This document shows positions 1 through 8,544 of a DNA stretch of 64,000 bases, in pieces. The translations under genes and the position numbers were made by a program. The stretch is from Myxococcales bacterium (GTDB lineage Bacteria; Myxococcota_A; Polyangia; Polyangiales; Polyangiaceae). Under the pieces are notes generated by a model. That model did no database searches, was not told the origin of the DNA, and saw only the letters and a program-made list of their open reading frames with translations. Numbering within the stretch: position 1 is the stretch's first letter; every line of letters begins with the position of its first letter. The stretch lies in contig JAEUKE010000131.1 in assembly GCA_016794345.1 (NCBI GenBank), positions 20,844 through 84,843 of the forward strand, read 5' to 3'.

Positions 1-1
1 G

Positions 2-916
2 AGGCTCGGGCGGTGCTTCCTCGCGTTCGACGGGGTTCAACCGACCGAGATGACCGTCTCCATCGGTGTCGGCGACGCTCCGAAGGGCTTCGTCGAGATT
101 CGATACCGCGGGCTCGATCTTCGCGGCTTCTTCGATCTGCGGCGGGCGATCCTCTACCCGCGAGCGGACCTCTTGCTCGCCGGGTTCTTTCGCCCGCGCC
201 AGGTCGGCGTCCTCGGCGCCACGCAGGGTAAGCTCGTCGTCTCGGGTGATCCGGGGCCGGAGGTCCGCACCGATGCTGCGCTCTCGGCCGAGCTGGGTTG
301 CGATGAGGTCGCGTGGAGCCAAGACACGTGGGAAGAGCCGGCTGAAATCGACAAGCGGCTCGGCGCGAAGGGCAAAGGCGAGTACGTCCGGATCGTCGCG
401 CGGACGGAGCTGCTGGCTTCGCCCGGGGGCCCGCGCCTCGCGACGGTCGAGCCGGGGGCCGAGACGCTCGTATCGGGCTATCAAAGCCAGAAGGGCGCGC
501 GGTTCATCACGATGTGGAGCGAGGGCGGCGACGTCTTCGGCTGGGTTCGAGAGGTCGACGTCGTGCCCGCGTCGACGGGATCAGGCTGGGGCGCGAGCGG
601 TGGCGGACGGGGCTTCGCGCCGATCAAGACCGAATGGTACGGCTATCGTTGCGCGCACGACGTGCCGCTCGTCGCGCGGGTCGACGGTGGCCTCCTCGAG
701 ATCGGTCGGGTGCCAGCCCGCAGTGTCTTCTCGGTGGACGGTGAGCTCGCGCCGGGGCTGCTCCGCGTCGTGGTTCGCCACCAGCGGTTCAGCGACTTCG
801 GCGAGCCGCCCGAGCTCCGGACGCCAAAGAGGATCCGGCTCGTGAACGGCGCCGAGCTTGCGGTGGAGCGGAACGCGGTTCGGGACTGCGAGCGGCGCGT
901 TCCTGGCGAGCCGTGA
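2..916 (+). CDS. Hypothetical protein, 5' end cut by window edge
   Basis: The reading frame is open to the left edge, so the true start lies outside the window. An in-frame ATG exists at position 50, but the codons before it contain no stop and read as ordinary protein, so it is not necessarily the start. About 304 residues are visible. No family is recognised. The middle (around nt 400-560) mentions variable charged and Gly-rich segments and has an SH3-like flavour (short beta-strand pattern around TLVSGY and FGWVREVD), which is common in myxobacterial envelope proteins; that is a weak guess. Two cysteines near the end (Arg-Asp-Cys-Glu) and one in Tyr-Arg-Cys could pair if the protein is exported. 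It ends 19 nt before the next gene on the same strand, so the two may be co-transcribed. Confidence 0.6.
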   Translation, partial: RLGRCFLAFDGVQPTEMTVSIGVGDAPKGFVEIRYRGLDLRGFFDLRRAILYPRADLLLAGFFRPRQVGVLGATQGKLVVSGDPGPEVRTDAALSAELGCDEVAWSQDTWEEPAEIDKRLGAKGKGEYVRIVARTELLASPGGPRLATVEPGAETLVSGYQSQKGARFITMWSEGGDVFGWVREVDVVPASTGSGWGASGGGRGFAPIKTEWYGYRCAHDVPLVARVDGGLLEIGRVPARSVFSVDGELAPGLLRVVVRHQRFSDFGEPPELRTPKRIRLVNGAELAVERNAVRDCERRVPGEP

Positions 917-935
917 TGGTAGTGTAGGCACCCGC

Positions 936-3806
936 ATGGGCGCCTTCTCCCGGTTCATACGCCGAACCGCCAACTCGTCCCGAAACGTCCTCGAGCTCGT
1001 TCGAGTCGGGCGCCTCGGGCAGCCTTATGGCGCGCCCTACCGCATCGTGGATCAAGGCGAGCACCACAAGCTCCGCCGCTACGAGACCTGCCCGGACGAG
1101 GGCGCCCCCGCGATCCTCTTGATCCCGCCGCTCATGGTCACGAGCGAGGTCTACGATATCGAGGAGGATCTGAGCGCCGTCGTCATCCTGGGCCGGGCCG
1201 GGTTGACGCCGTACGTCGTCGACTTCGGCGCGCCCGAGCGCGAGAGCGGCGGTATGTCGCGGACGCTCGACGACCACGTGCTGGCGGTCGTCCGCTCCAT
1301 CGAGCTCATCGCGGAGGCGGAAGGGAGGCCGGTGCACCTGGCCGGCTACTCGCAAGGGGGCATGTTCGCTTACCAGGCAGCGGCCTACCTGCGCTCGAAG
1401 GGCGTCGCGTCCGTCGTCACCTTCGGCAGCCCGGTCGACATCCACCGCAACGTGCCCGCCCTGCACAGCGACGCCACGGCCGCGTTCTTTCGCGCGGTCG
1501 AGCCGGTCGTCAGCCTGGGTCTCGAGAAGATCGAGGGGCTCCCGGGCGCGCTGACGAGCACGGCCTTCAAGGTGGTCAGCGCCCGCAAGGAGGTCGAGCA
1601 GCGCGTCGACTTCGTCCGAAAGCTCCACGACCGGGGCGCGCTCGAGCGCCGCGAGGCGCGCCGGCGTTTCCTCGGCGGAGAGGGGTTCGTCGCCTGGCCT
1701 GGGCCGGCGTTCCGCGCGTTCGTGGAGCAGTTCATCCTGCACAACCGGATGCTCTCCGGGGGCTTCGTCCTCGGCGGCCGCACGGTCACGCTGGCCGACA
1801 TCACCTGTCCGATCCTCGCGTTCGTCGGGAGACACGACGACATGGCGCGACCGGCCGCTGTCCGCGCAATCACGCGCGCCGCCCCGGAGGCGGAGGTCCA
1901 CCTCGCCGAGGTCAAGGCCGGCCACTTCGGGATCGTCGTCGGCACCCAGGCGCGCACGACCACCTGGCCGACCGTCGCGGGCTGGGTGCACCATCTCGAA
2001 GACGGCTCGCCCCTGCCGTCGCTGCTCGTTCGCCCGGCGCCCCGCCGGGTGGTGGACGACGAGCCGGAAGGCGCGGGCTTCGACGTCGACGTCGACGTCG
2101 ATCTCTTCGTCGACGCGGTGGCGGACACAGCCCGCGCGGCCCTGCGCCGCATGGGCGACATGACCGCCAGCGCGACCGACGCGCTCGCCGCGATTCGCTA
2201 CCAGGAGCCTCGCCTGCGTCGCCTGGCAAAGCTCCAGCCCCACTCACGCACGAGCGCGAGCGCGTGGCTCGCGTCCCGCGCGAAGGAGGAGCCTGAGGCC
2301 ACGTTTTTCCTCTACCAGGGCCGCGCGTTCACCTACCGCGACGCTGACACGCGCGTCACGAACGTCGTGCGAGGGCTCTACGCCGCGGGCGTGAGGCCGC
2401 GCGACAAGGTCGGCCTGGTCATGGGGTCGCGCCCGAGCTTCCTCACGGTGACCACCGCGCTCGTCCGGCTGGGCGCCGTCCCGGTCGTGGCCCCGCCGGA
2501 CGCCTCGCGAGAGCGCCTCGCGACCGCGTTCGCCGCGGCGGGGGTCGGTCGAATCGTCGCCGACCCGCAGCGGGCGCCGTCCTGCCGCGGTCTCACGGAG
2601 ACGGCCGTGCTCGTCCTCGGCGGCGGCGGCTCTCCGCGCTCGCTCGGCGACGGGCTCGTCGACATGGAAGCGATCGATCCGGCGACGGTCGTGCTCGGCC
2701 CGGAGGTCGTGCTCGACGGCGGGCTCGCGCGGGATCTCGCCCTTGTCCTGCTCCGGCCTTCGGAGTCGGGCGATCTGCGCGCGGCGCCGGTGACGAACCA
2801 TCGCTGGGCGCTCTCGGCGCTCGGCGCGGCCGCCGTCTGCACGCTCAAGAATGACGATACTGTCTACTGCTGCATCCCCCTCCACCACCCGGCGGGGCTC
2901 CTCGTCGGCGTCGGCGCCGCGCTCGGCGGCGGGGCTCGCCTCGCTTTGGCCGACGGTTTCTCGACCGACTCTTTCTGGCCGGAGGTGCGGCGCTACGGCG
3001 CGACGGTCGCGTTCTATGCAGGCGAGATGCTCCGGCCGCTCCTCCACAAGAAGCCGACGCGCGGCGACCACACCCACCCGCTCCGCCTCGTCGCGGGAAG
3101 CGGCATGCGCGAGGACCTCTGGGAGAAGCTCGACGAGCGCTTCGGGGTCGGCGTCATGGAGTTCTACGCTTCGACGTCACACAAGGTGATCATCGCGAAC
3201 CCCTCGGGTGAGAAGCTCGGCGCGCTCGGGCGGGAGCTGCCGGGCAGCGCCGAGACGCTCGTGGTGCTCTGCGACCTCGCGACCGGCGAGCTCTCGCGCG
3301 CTCAGCACGGTCGCCTCGTCCGCGCCCCCGTGAACGAGCCGGGCCTGCTCGCGGCGCGGCTCGGGCCGGACGACGACGTCCCGGCGGGGATCATCATCGA
3401 GGGCGCCTTCGCCGAGGGAGACCGCTACTTCGTCACGAACGACGTCGTCCGTCGCGACGCGCAGGGCGATACGTGGTTCGTGGACGCCCTCTCGGGCTTC
3501 GTGACGACGCGCGGCGGCCCGGTCTCGACCCGCGCGGTGGAGGACGCGATCTACTCGCTGCCGGAGGTGGAGCTCGCGGCGGCGTGGGGCGACGGCGGCG
3601 AGGTCCACGCCGCCTACCAGGCGAGAGAGCCCATCTCACCGCAGCGGCTCGACGGCGCGCTCGTTTTGCTCCCGGAGCACGCACGGCCGGCTTCTGTGCG
3701 CTTCGTCCCGGAGATCCCGCTCACCGAGGGTTATCGGCCCGACAAACGCGCGCTGCGCTCCGCTCAGGTCACCCCCCTCACGCAGCGAGGGGGGCCGGGG
3801 GGGTGA
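936..3806 (+). CDS. Alpha/beta-hydrolase fused to a degenerate acyl-CoA synthetase (FATP-like) domain
   Basis: Two-domain protein of about 956 residues. Residues about 60-350 are an alpha/beta-hydrolase of PhaC-like type: nucleophile elbow GYSQGG (Ser near 139), an Asp in GRHDDM near 300 and His in AGHFG near 330. Residues about 440-956 match the AMP-forming long-chain acyl-CoA synthetase/FATP family in overall order (NHRWALSALG, HHPAGLLVG, VMEFYAST, GDTWFVDA). The key motifs are altered, however: the Ser/Thr/Gly-rich P-loop is replaced by RPSESGDL, the usual YGATE lacks its Glu (YASTS), and the hinge DR is DA. The adenylating activity is therefore doubtful, while the hydrolase triad looks intact. 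Start: ATG at 936 is preferred over an in-frame ATG at 858 that would overlap the upstream gene. The last dozen codons come from a GC-rich palindromic element. Confidence 0.82.
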   Translation: MGAFSRFIRRTANSSRNVLELVRVGRLGQPYGAPYRIVDQGEHHKLRRYETCPDEGAPAILLIPPLMVTSEVYDIEEDLSAVVILGRAGLTPYVVDFGAPERESGGMSRTLDDHVLAVVRSIELIAEAEGRPVHLAGYSQGGMFAYQAAAYLRSKGVASVVTFGSPVDIHRNVPALHSDATAAFFRAVEPVVSLGLEKIEGLPGALTSTAFKVVSARKEVEQRVDFVRKLHDRGALERREARRRFLGGEGFVAWPGPAFRAFVEQFILHNRMLSGGFVLGGRTVTLADITCPILAFVGRHDDMARPAAVRAITRAAPEAEVHLAEVKAGHFGIVVGTQARTTTWPTVAGWVHHLEDGSPLPSLLVRPAPRRVVDDEPEGAGFDVDVDVDLFVDAVADTARAALRRMGDMTASATDALAAIRYQEPRLRRLAKLQPHSRTSASAWLASRAKEEPEATFFLYQGRAFTYRDADTRVTNVVRGLYAAGVRPRDKVGLVMGSRPSFLTVTTALVRLGAVPVVAPPDASRERLATAFAAAGVGRIVADPQRAPSCRGLTETAVLVLGGGGSPRSLGDGLVDMEAIDPATVVLGPEVVLDGGLARDLALVLLRPSESGDLRAAPVTNHRWALSALGAAAVCTLKNDDTVYCCIPLHHPAGLLVGVGAALGGGARLALADGFSTDSFWPEVRRYGATVAFYAGEMLRPLLHKKPTRGDHTHPLRLVAGSGMREDLWEKLDERFGVGVMEFYASTSHKVIIANPSGEKLGALGRELPGSAETLVVLCDLATGELSRAQHGRLVRAPVNEPGLLAARLGPDDDVPAGIIIEGAFAEGDRYFVTNDVVRRDAQGDTWFVDALSGFVTTRGGPVSTRAVEDAIYSLPEVELAAAWGDGGEVHAAYQAREPISPQRLDGALVLLPEHARPASVRFVPEIPLTEGYRPDKRALRSAQVTPLTQRGGPGG
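3772..3794. repeat. GC-rich stem-loop element, copy 1
   Basis: Eight-base perfect inverted repeat (CCCCCCTC / GAGGGGGG) around the loop ACGCAGC, followed by CCGGGGGGG. It forms the last codons and leads into the stop of the hydrolase/synthetase fusion. The loop and trailing G-run are almost the same as in the copy at 46254-46278; related hairpins lie at 7605-7638 and 35759-35782. It could act as a transcription terminator although no T-run follows. Confidence 0.7.
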
Positions 3807-3862
3807 AAGGGCAGACTGCAGCCTCGTCGAGCACAATCAACGGCTCCGGACCTCTCCACCGG

Positions 3863-4477
3863 TCAGAGCTCGTTCCAGACGAGCGATCCGTCGCGTGAGT
3901 ACACGGCCAGCGCGCGTCCGAGGATCGACGAGACGTCGACGAAGCCGAACATGCGACCGTCGCGGCTGTTTCCGCGGTTGTCCCCCATGACGAGGACCTT
4001 GCCGGCAGGCACCTTCGCGGGCCCGAAGTCCGGCCCGCCGCCGTTGTCGAGCGAGAGCGGGTGTGTCTTGCCGTCGAGCGTCTCGTCGTGATCGGTGCAC
4101 GCGACCTGGGTGCCGTTCAGGATCAAGCGGCCGTCCTGGACGGAGATCTCGTCTCCTTCACGGGCGACGATCCGCTTCAGGAGCACGGTGCCGTCGGTCG
4201 GGGACTCGAGCACGACGACGTCGCCGCGAGCCGGGCCGTGCCAGCGGAGGAGCCAGGTGCTCGAGAGCGGCAGGCGCAGCCCGTACGCCGCCTTGCTCAC
4301 GAACACGCGGTCTCCCTCGTGGACCGTGGGGATCATCGAGCCGGTCGGGACGACGTAGTGATCGGCGAGGGAGGCCCGCGCGGAGAGGGCGACGCTGACG
4401 AACACGACGAGGCTGATGACGTCTCGGCCGAGCTTGCGCAGGCGGGAGGGGCGCGGTGCGGCTGGCTCGATGCTCAC
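3863..4477 (-). CDS. lepB: Signal peptidase I
   Basis: Membrane serine protease that removes signal peptides from exported proteins at the outer face of the inner membrane. The 204-residue protein has one N-terminal membrane segment (about residues 18-36), then the catalytic Ser47 in PTGSMIPT, the general-base Lys101 in LLKRIVA, and the conserved box GDNRGNSRDGR at 165-175. Length and single-TM layout fit the short S26A form found in many bacteria. It is transcribed away from the selenoprotein candidate to its right, sharing the 78-nt gap between their starts. The many exported proteins in this window are potential clients, but no specific functional link is implied. Confidence 0.95.
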   Translation of the reverse strand: MSIEPAAPRPSRLRKLGRDVISLVVFVSVALSARASLADHYVVPTGSMIPTVHEGDRVFVSKAAYGLRLPLSSTWLLRWHGPARGDVVVLESPTDGTVLLKRIVAREGDEISVQDGRLILNGTQVACTDHDETLDGKTHPLSLDNGGGPDFGPAKVPAGKVLVMGDNRGNSRDGRMFGFVDVSSILGRALAVYSRDGSLVWNEL

Positions 4478-4555
4478 GTTGGAAAGTTACCTCCGCGAAT
4501 GGGCCTGGTCAAAAGCAGCCTCGACAGGATCGAGGTGGAGCACTATCACTTTGCG

Positions 4556-5122
4556 GTGCTTCGCCGCCGTGTGCTTACCGCGCTCCTCGTGACAGCGGCT
4601 GCTGCGGCAGGAGGCTGCCTCGCCACGCGGGGCGCGAATGTCCCCGCGGGGCAAGTCGCCCCCGACTTCACGCTCTCGAGCCACGACGGCCAGGCCGTCA
4701 GCCTCGACTCGCTCGTCGCCCGCGGTCCCGCGGTCCTCGTCTTCTACCGGGGACATTGGTGAACGTTCTGCAGAGCCCAGCTCGGTGAGCTGGCCGATTC
4801 CCAAGCCGAGCTCGAGCGGCACGGCGCCACGATCGTGGCCATCAGCGTCGACTCGAAGGAGGACTCGCTGACCCTCGCGGGCAAGCTGGCCATCCGCTTT
4901 CCGCTCCTCGCCGACCCGGGCCTGAAGACCGCCCTCGCTTACGGTGTCGCGATGGACGGCGAAGAGATCGCGGTGCCGTCGGTCTTCGTGATCTCGAAGG
5001 ACAAGCGCATCCGCTTCAAGCAGGTCGGCGAGTCGGTCGTCGACAGGCCGAGCGTCGGCGACATCCTCGACGAGGTCGACAAGGCCCGAGAGCTCTCGAG
5101 CAAGGCTGTCAGCACCCGCTAG
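4556..5122 (+). CDS. Peroxiredoxin-like lipoprotein, probable selenoprotein (in-frame UGA, UxxC motif)
   Basis: AhpC/TSA-type thioredoxin-fold protein read through an in-frame TGA at 4760-4762. The frame before it ends VLVFYRGHW and the frame after it begins TFCRAQLGEL. Family members read FYRG(H/F)WC-x-x-C at this place, so the TGA falls exactly on the peroxidatic/redox Cys, giving a U-T-F-C motif (Sec69, Cys72). Homology continues smoothly for 120 residues after the TGA (VAISVDS, FPLLADP, VPSVFVISKD), with no other stop. A SECIS-like hairpin begins 14 nt after the TGA. GTG at 4556 is chosen because it gives a clean lipoprotein signal (LRRR, hydrophobic stretch, AGGC with Cys21); an ATG at 4499 in frame is the alternative. 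Automatic gene callers would split or truncate it. A TGC-to-TGA nonsense mutation is the competing explanation; the Sec machinery genes are not in this window. Confidence 0.8.
4777..4793 (+). promoter_or_regulatory. Putative bacterial SECIS hairpin
   Basis: Perfect seven-base-pair stem CCAGCTC / GAGCTGG closing a GGT triloop. The loop starts 22 nt after the last base of the in-frame TGA at 4760-4762 and has G in its first two positions. Established rules for bacterial SECIS elements (stem-loop in the coding region just after UGA, small apical loop with an early G, about 16-37 nt away) are met. Such an element would recruit SelB with Sec-tRNA. It lies inside the coding sequence and is translated as part of the conserved region. 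Confidence 0.65.
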
Positions 5123-5576
5123 GCGCGAACGCCGCGGACTCGACGGGCGAAGACTCGCTCTCGAGCGAGTCCTCGACGACCCCCGAGACCTTCACCTGCC
5201 CCGCGCAGATTCGATCCTTCAGGTCGACGGGCAGGGTCGAGGACCCGGTGTCGATCGTGAACGAGACCGCCACGTCCGACCCGGGCTCCACCGAGACCGG
5301 CGAAGCCTTGTCGGGCGTGACCGGCAGGCTCTCCACGAGGACCGTGTCGTCCGCGGCCTTGAGCGAGAACGACGAGTAGGTCACCTGACTGGTTCCGCTC
5401 GCCCGTGCGCCGAGGTGGAGATCGAGGATGAAGCTGCCCTGGAGGGTCACCCCGAGGCCGCCGCCGCCCACCGTGAGGGAGGGGGCCTCCACCGAGGCAT
5501 CGACGAAAACGGCCGTGTCCGTGTCGATGCACCCCGCCGCCAGGAGGGCGCCGATCGCCAAGAATCGCTTGTGCAT
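5109..5576 (-). CDS. Small secreted lipoprotein of unknown function
   Basis: 155-residue protein starting at ATG 5576, preceded by no strong Shine-Dalgarno; an in-frame upstream ATG at 5615 would add 13 residues before the signal and is not favoured. The N terminus MHKRFLAIGALLAAGC is a typical lipoprotein signal with lipobox LAAGC (Cys16). The mature part is rich in Ser, Val and Thr with alternating hydrophobic residues, suggesting a beta-sandwich, and holds two further cysteines (ICAG and the C-terminal residue) that may form a disulfide. No family recognised. The 3' end overlaps the convergent peroxiredoxin-like gene by 14 nt. Confidence 0.75.
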   Translation of the reverse strand: MHKRFLAIGALLAAGCIDTDTAVFVDASVEAPSLTVGGGGLGVTLQGSFILDLHLGARASGTSQVTYSSFSLKAADDTVLVESLPVTPDKASPVSVEPGSDVAVSFTIDTGSSTLPVDLKDRICAGQVKVSGVVEDSLESESSPVESAAFAPSGC

Positions 5577-5647
5577 ACAGAGCCATGGTAGCCTCGCGGC
5601 GCCGCAGTACGACACTCCGCAAGCGACCCCCCGCAGAAGGTTTACGC

Positions 5648-7543
5648 ATGCATCTTGGTCGTCGAAGCTTTTCGGTGCTCGCCGCGTCCGGGCTCTGTGC
5701 CTGCGCTGCGCTCGCCTTGCCGCGGGTAGCCTCGGCCCAAACCGCCGACTCGCTCACGAACGAGCGCGGCGGGGCCGACACGCACCTGTTCCGAGCGCCG
5801 GTCGACTCGAAGGGCTTCTTCCACACGAACGGCGCCGACATCGTCGGCCACCTCGACTTCAGCCTCGGCCTGTTCCTCGACTACGGCTACGGGATCATGC
5901 CGGTCACGGAGGGCAAACACGGCGAGGGCAGCTACCTGCTCGACCACTCCTTCCAGGGCACGCTGCAGTTCGACCTCGGCCTGGCGAACCTGTTCATCGT
6001 CGGCATCTCGGCCCCGGTCGTCCTCGCCGGCCACGGGCAGCTCCTCGACATCGGCCCGGACGCGGGCAACCTCTACGACCTCAAGCAGGACTTCGCGCAG
6101 GGGCTCGAGTGGATCGCGCTCCACACGAAATTCCGCATCGTTCGCCCGGACGACGGCCCGAGCGTCGGCCTCGCGGCGATGGTCCAGGGTGGCGTCGGCG
6201 TCGCTGGCTCGGAGAACCTCATCGCCGAGCCCGGCGGCTTCATCTGGCCGCAGGTCGCGTTCGAGGGCCGCGCCGGTCGGGGCGGCTGGTTCCGCGCAGG
6301 CGTGAACGGCGGCTTCCGCGCGAGCTTCGGCGGGGAAAATGCGCGCTTCGGCAACGACGCGGACGGCGACCCCGTCCTCGACTCCGGCGTGTTCGAATAC
6401 GGGCAGCTCGTCACCTCGAGCGTCGCGCTGAGCTTCCGCGTCGCGGAGCCTCTCGACATCGTCGTCGACAACTACCAGTCGTTCCTGGTCACCGGCGACA
6501 ACGACACCGCCCAGCGGATCAGCGCCGAGTCGATCGCCGGCCTCAAGATCTTCATCGACCAGAAGTCCTTCCTCTACCTCGGCGGCGGACCCGGCTACGG
6601 CCCCGGCTTCCAGACGGCGCGCGCCCGCGGGACCGTCGGCTTCGTGTTCGAGCCCTCCATCGGCGATCGCGACGGCGACGGCTTCAAGGACGACGAGGAC
6701 GATTGCCCGGACAACCCGGAGGACAAAGACGGGTTCGAGGACAGCTACGGCGACTCGCCGAAGGGTCAGCTCGGCTGCCCCGATCCGGACAACGACAAGG
6801 ATGGCATCCTCGACGTCGACGACGAGTGCCCGAACAACCCCGAGGACAAGGACGGCGACGAGGACTCGGACGGCTGCCCCGAGAGCCGTGACGGCGACCG
6901 CGACGGCGACGGCATCCTCGACTCGCGCGACAAGTGCCCCGACGATCCGGAGGACAAGGACGGCTTCGAGGATCGCGACGGTTGCCCGGATCCGGACAAC
7001 GACAAGGACGGCATCCCGGACGTGAAGGACGACTGCCCGAACGATCCGGAAGACAAAGATGGCGATCAGGACGAGGACGGCTGCCCGGAGCCGGACAAGA
7101 AGGGCCCGATCATCATCAAGGAGAACGAGATCATCATCCTCGAGAAGGTGCAGTTTGCGACGGGCAGCGCGAAGATCCTCCCCGCCTCGGAGCCGATCCT
7201 CGACGCCGTCGCGCAGACCCTCGCCGAGCACCCCGAGTTCACCCTGCTCGAGGTCCAAGGTCACGCGGACGAGCGCGCCGACGACAACTACAACCTCCGC
7301 CTCACCAAGGACCGCGCCAAGGCAGTCATGGACGCGCTCCTGAAGCGGAAGATCGCGGCGAGCCGTCTCCGCTCGCAGGGCTTCGGCGAGTACTGCCCGC
7401 TGGAAGACGCGAGCACGCCCGAGGCCTGGGAGAAGAACCGCCGCGTCGAGTTCAAGATCGTCCGCAAGGACGGTCAACCGACCGACGTGGAGCTCGGCTG
7501 CAAGCGAGCGGCCGACAAGGGCGTGAAGTCCCCGCCGCCCTGA
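5648..7543 (+). CDS. OmpA-family outer-membrane protein with thrombospondin type-3 repeats
   Basis: 631-residue exported protein. A signal peptide (about residues 1-30, ending VASAQT) is followed by a region of about 300 residues with beta-barrel-like alternation, then four to five Asp-rich calcium-binding TSP3 repeats (about 335-485; pattern DxDxDG...DxCP repeatedly), and a C-terminal OmpA peptidoglycan-binding domain (about 490-620) with the typical QGHADERADDNYN and RLRSQGFGE motifs. The architecture is common in Myxococcota and Bacteroidetes, where it anchors the outer membrane to the cell wall. Start at ATG 5648 is supported by the signal peptide and an AGAAGG ribosome-binding site. A stem-loop terminator follows at 7605-7638. 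Confidence 0.92.
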   Translation: MHLGRRSFSVLAASGLCACAALALPRVASAQTADSLTNERGGADTHLFRAPVDSKGFFHTNGADIVGHLDFSLGLFLDYGYGIMPVTEGKHGEGSYLLDHSFQGTLQFDLGLANLFIVGISAPVVLAGHGQLLDIGPDAGNLYDLKQDFAQGLEWIALHTKFRIVRPDDGPSVGLAAMVQGGVGVAGSENLIAEPGGFIWPQVAFEGRAGRGGWFRAGVNGGFRASFGGENARFGNDADGDPVLDSGVFEYGQLVTSSVALSFRVAEPLDIVVDNYQSFLVTGDNDTAQRISAESIAGLKIFIDQKSFLYLGGGPGYGPGFQTARARGTVGFVFEPSIGDRDGDGFKDDEDDCPDNPEDKDGFEDSYGDSPKGQLGCPDPDNDKDGILDVDDECPNNPEDKDGDEDSDGCPESRDGDRDGDGILDSRDKCPDDPEDKDGFEDRDGCPDPDNDKDGIPDVKDDCPNDPEDKDGDQDEDGCPEPDKKGPIIIKENEIIILEKVQFATGSAKILPASEPILDAVAQTLAEHPEFTLLEVQGHADERADDNYNLRLTKDRAKAVMDALLKRKIAASRLRSQGFGEYCPLEDASTPEAWEKNRRVEFKIVRKDGQPTDVELGCKRAADKGVKSPPP

Positions 7544-7604
7544 CCCAGAGCCGAGCCTGAGGCGCTCGAGCCGAGCCACGGCGGTCTTGCCGTGGATTCC
7601 TCCC

Positions 7605-7638
7605 GACTCCCCTCTCCGCTCTCGCGGAGGGGGGAGTC
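7605..7638 (+). terminator. Stem-loop terminator after the OmpA-family gene
   Basis: Fifteen-base-pair inverted repeat (7605-7619 with 7624-7638) with one G-T pair and a TCTC loop, followed by TCTCGTATTT, a weak T-rich tail. A second smaller hairpin (CCACGGC / GCCGTGG, 7576-7595) lies just before it. The CCCCTCTCC / GGAGGGGGG arms resemble the stem-loop family at 3772, 35759 and 46254. Confidence 0.65.
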
Positions 7639-7680
7639 TCGTATTTGGCCCGACGGAGGCAGCGCGCTTATTGAAAGGGC

Positions 7681-8502
7681 ATGCGCTGCCTCCCTTCAGC
7701 GACCCTTGTCGGCGCCGGGCTGATCGTCAGTCTGTGGGCTCTCGATGGCGCCGCGGCGAACGGCGCGGGGCGATCGAAGACGCCGGCCGCTCCGAAGACG
7801 GAGAGCGTCGGCTCTCCCAATGAAGGCCGGCTGGAGGGCGGACGCCGTCTGGAGAGCTCGAAGACGCTGAAGGCTGTGCGGAGCCACCGCTGGGGCGTGC
7901 CCTCCCTCGTCGGCATGCTCGAGCGCGGCGCTTCGCGTGTCGCGAAGAAGTTCCCCGGATCGGTCCTCGTCGTCGGAGACCTCTCCCGCAAGGGCGGCGG
8001 CGACGTCGATGGGCACCGTTCGCACGAGAGCGGCCGCGACGCCGACGTCGGCTTCTTCTACAAGCGCGGCAAGAAGGCCTGGGTGAGCCAGCGGTTCCTC
8101 CCGGTGGACGAGGAGGGCAAGGCCGTGGGCTTTCCTGCGGTCACCTTCGACGACGCGAGGAACTGGGCGCTGGTGGAGTCGTGGCTCTCGGATAGCGAGT
8201 CGAACGTGCAGCTGATCCTCGTCGCGCAGCACATCAAGCTGCGCCTCTTGGCCCAAGGGCGCAGGGCCGGGGCGTCGCCGGAGATCCTCAACCGCGCCGC
8301 AGGGCTGATGATCCAGCCGTCCCGCGGGCTACCCCACGACAACCACTTCCACGTCCGGGTCGCCTGTCCTCGATCGAGCGACGACTGCATCGAATACGGG
8401 ACCCGTGAGTCCAAGGCGAAGAAGGCGGAGCCGAGGACGACCGGGCAGGGCAAGGTCGCCCGGTCGCCCACCAAGAAGAAGCGGGCGCCCAAGAAGAGCT
8501 GA
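7681..8502 (+). CDS. MepA-like (peptidase M74) murein endopeptidase
   Basis: 273-residue exported protein, signal peptide about residues 1-25. The pattern HRSHESGRDADVGF followed far downstream by DNHFHVRVACP matches the zinc-binding His/Asp and His-x-His positions of the penicillin-insensitive murein endopeptidase family (M74), which cleaves D-Ala-mDAP cross-links in peptidoglycan. The C terminus is a basic Lys/Arg tail (about 245-273, several KK pairs) that may bind polyanions or wall polymers. ATG at 7681 gives the signal peptide directly. It stands alone between a terminator and the FG-GAP gene 42 nt further on. Confidence 0.85.
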   Translation: MRCLPSATLVGAGLIVSLWALDGAAANGAGRSKTPAAPKTESVGSPNEGRLEGGRRLESSKTLKAVRSHRWGVPSLVGMLERGASRVAKKFPGSVLVVGDLSRKGGGDVDGHRSHESGRDADVGFFYKRGKKAWVSQRFLPVDEEGKAVGFPAVTFDDARNWALVESWLSDSESNVQLILVAQHIKLRLLAQGRRAGASPEILNRAAGLMIQPSRGLPHDNHFHVRVACPRSSDDCIEYGTRESKAKKAEPRTTGQGKVARSPTKKKRAPKKS

Positions 8503-8544
8503 GGGCTTCGCACGGCCCCCTCGATTCGGCTAGCGTGACGGATC

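Noticed and set aside
4760..4762. TGA as a simple nonsense mutation splitting the peroxiredoxin
   Set aside because: Its exact coincidence with the redox Cys position and the hairpin at SECIS distance make recoding more likely, though not proven.
5642..7579. 645-residue minus-strand frame rich in Val/Leu/Asp
   Set aside because: Antisense to the OmpA/TSP3 gene; the periodicity comes from the TSP3 repeats on the other strand.
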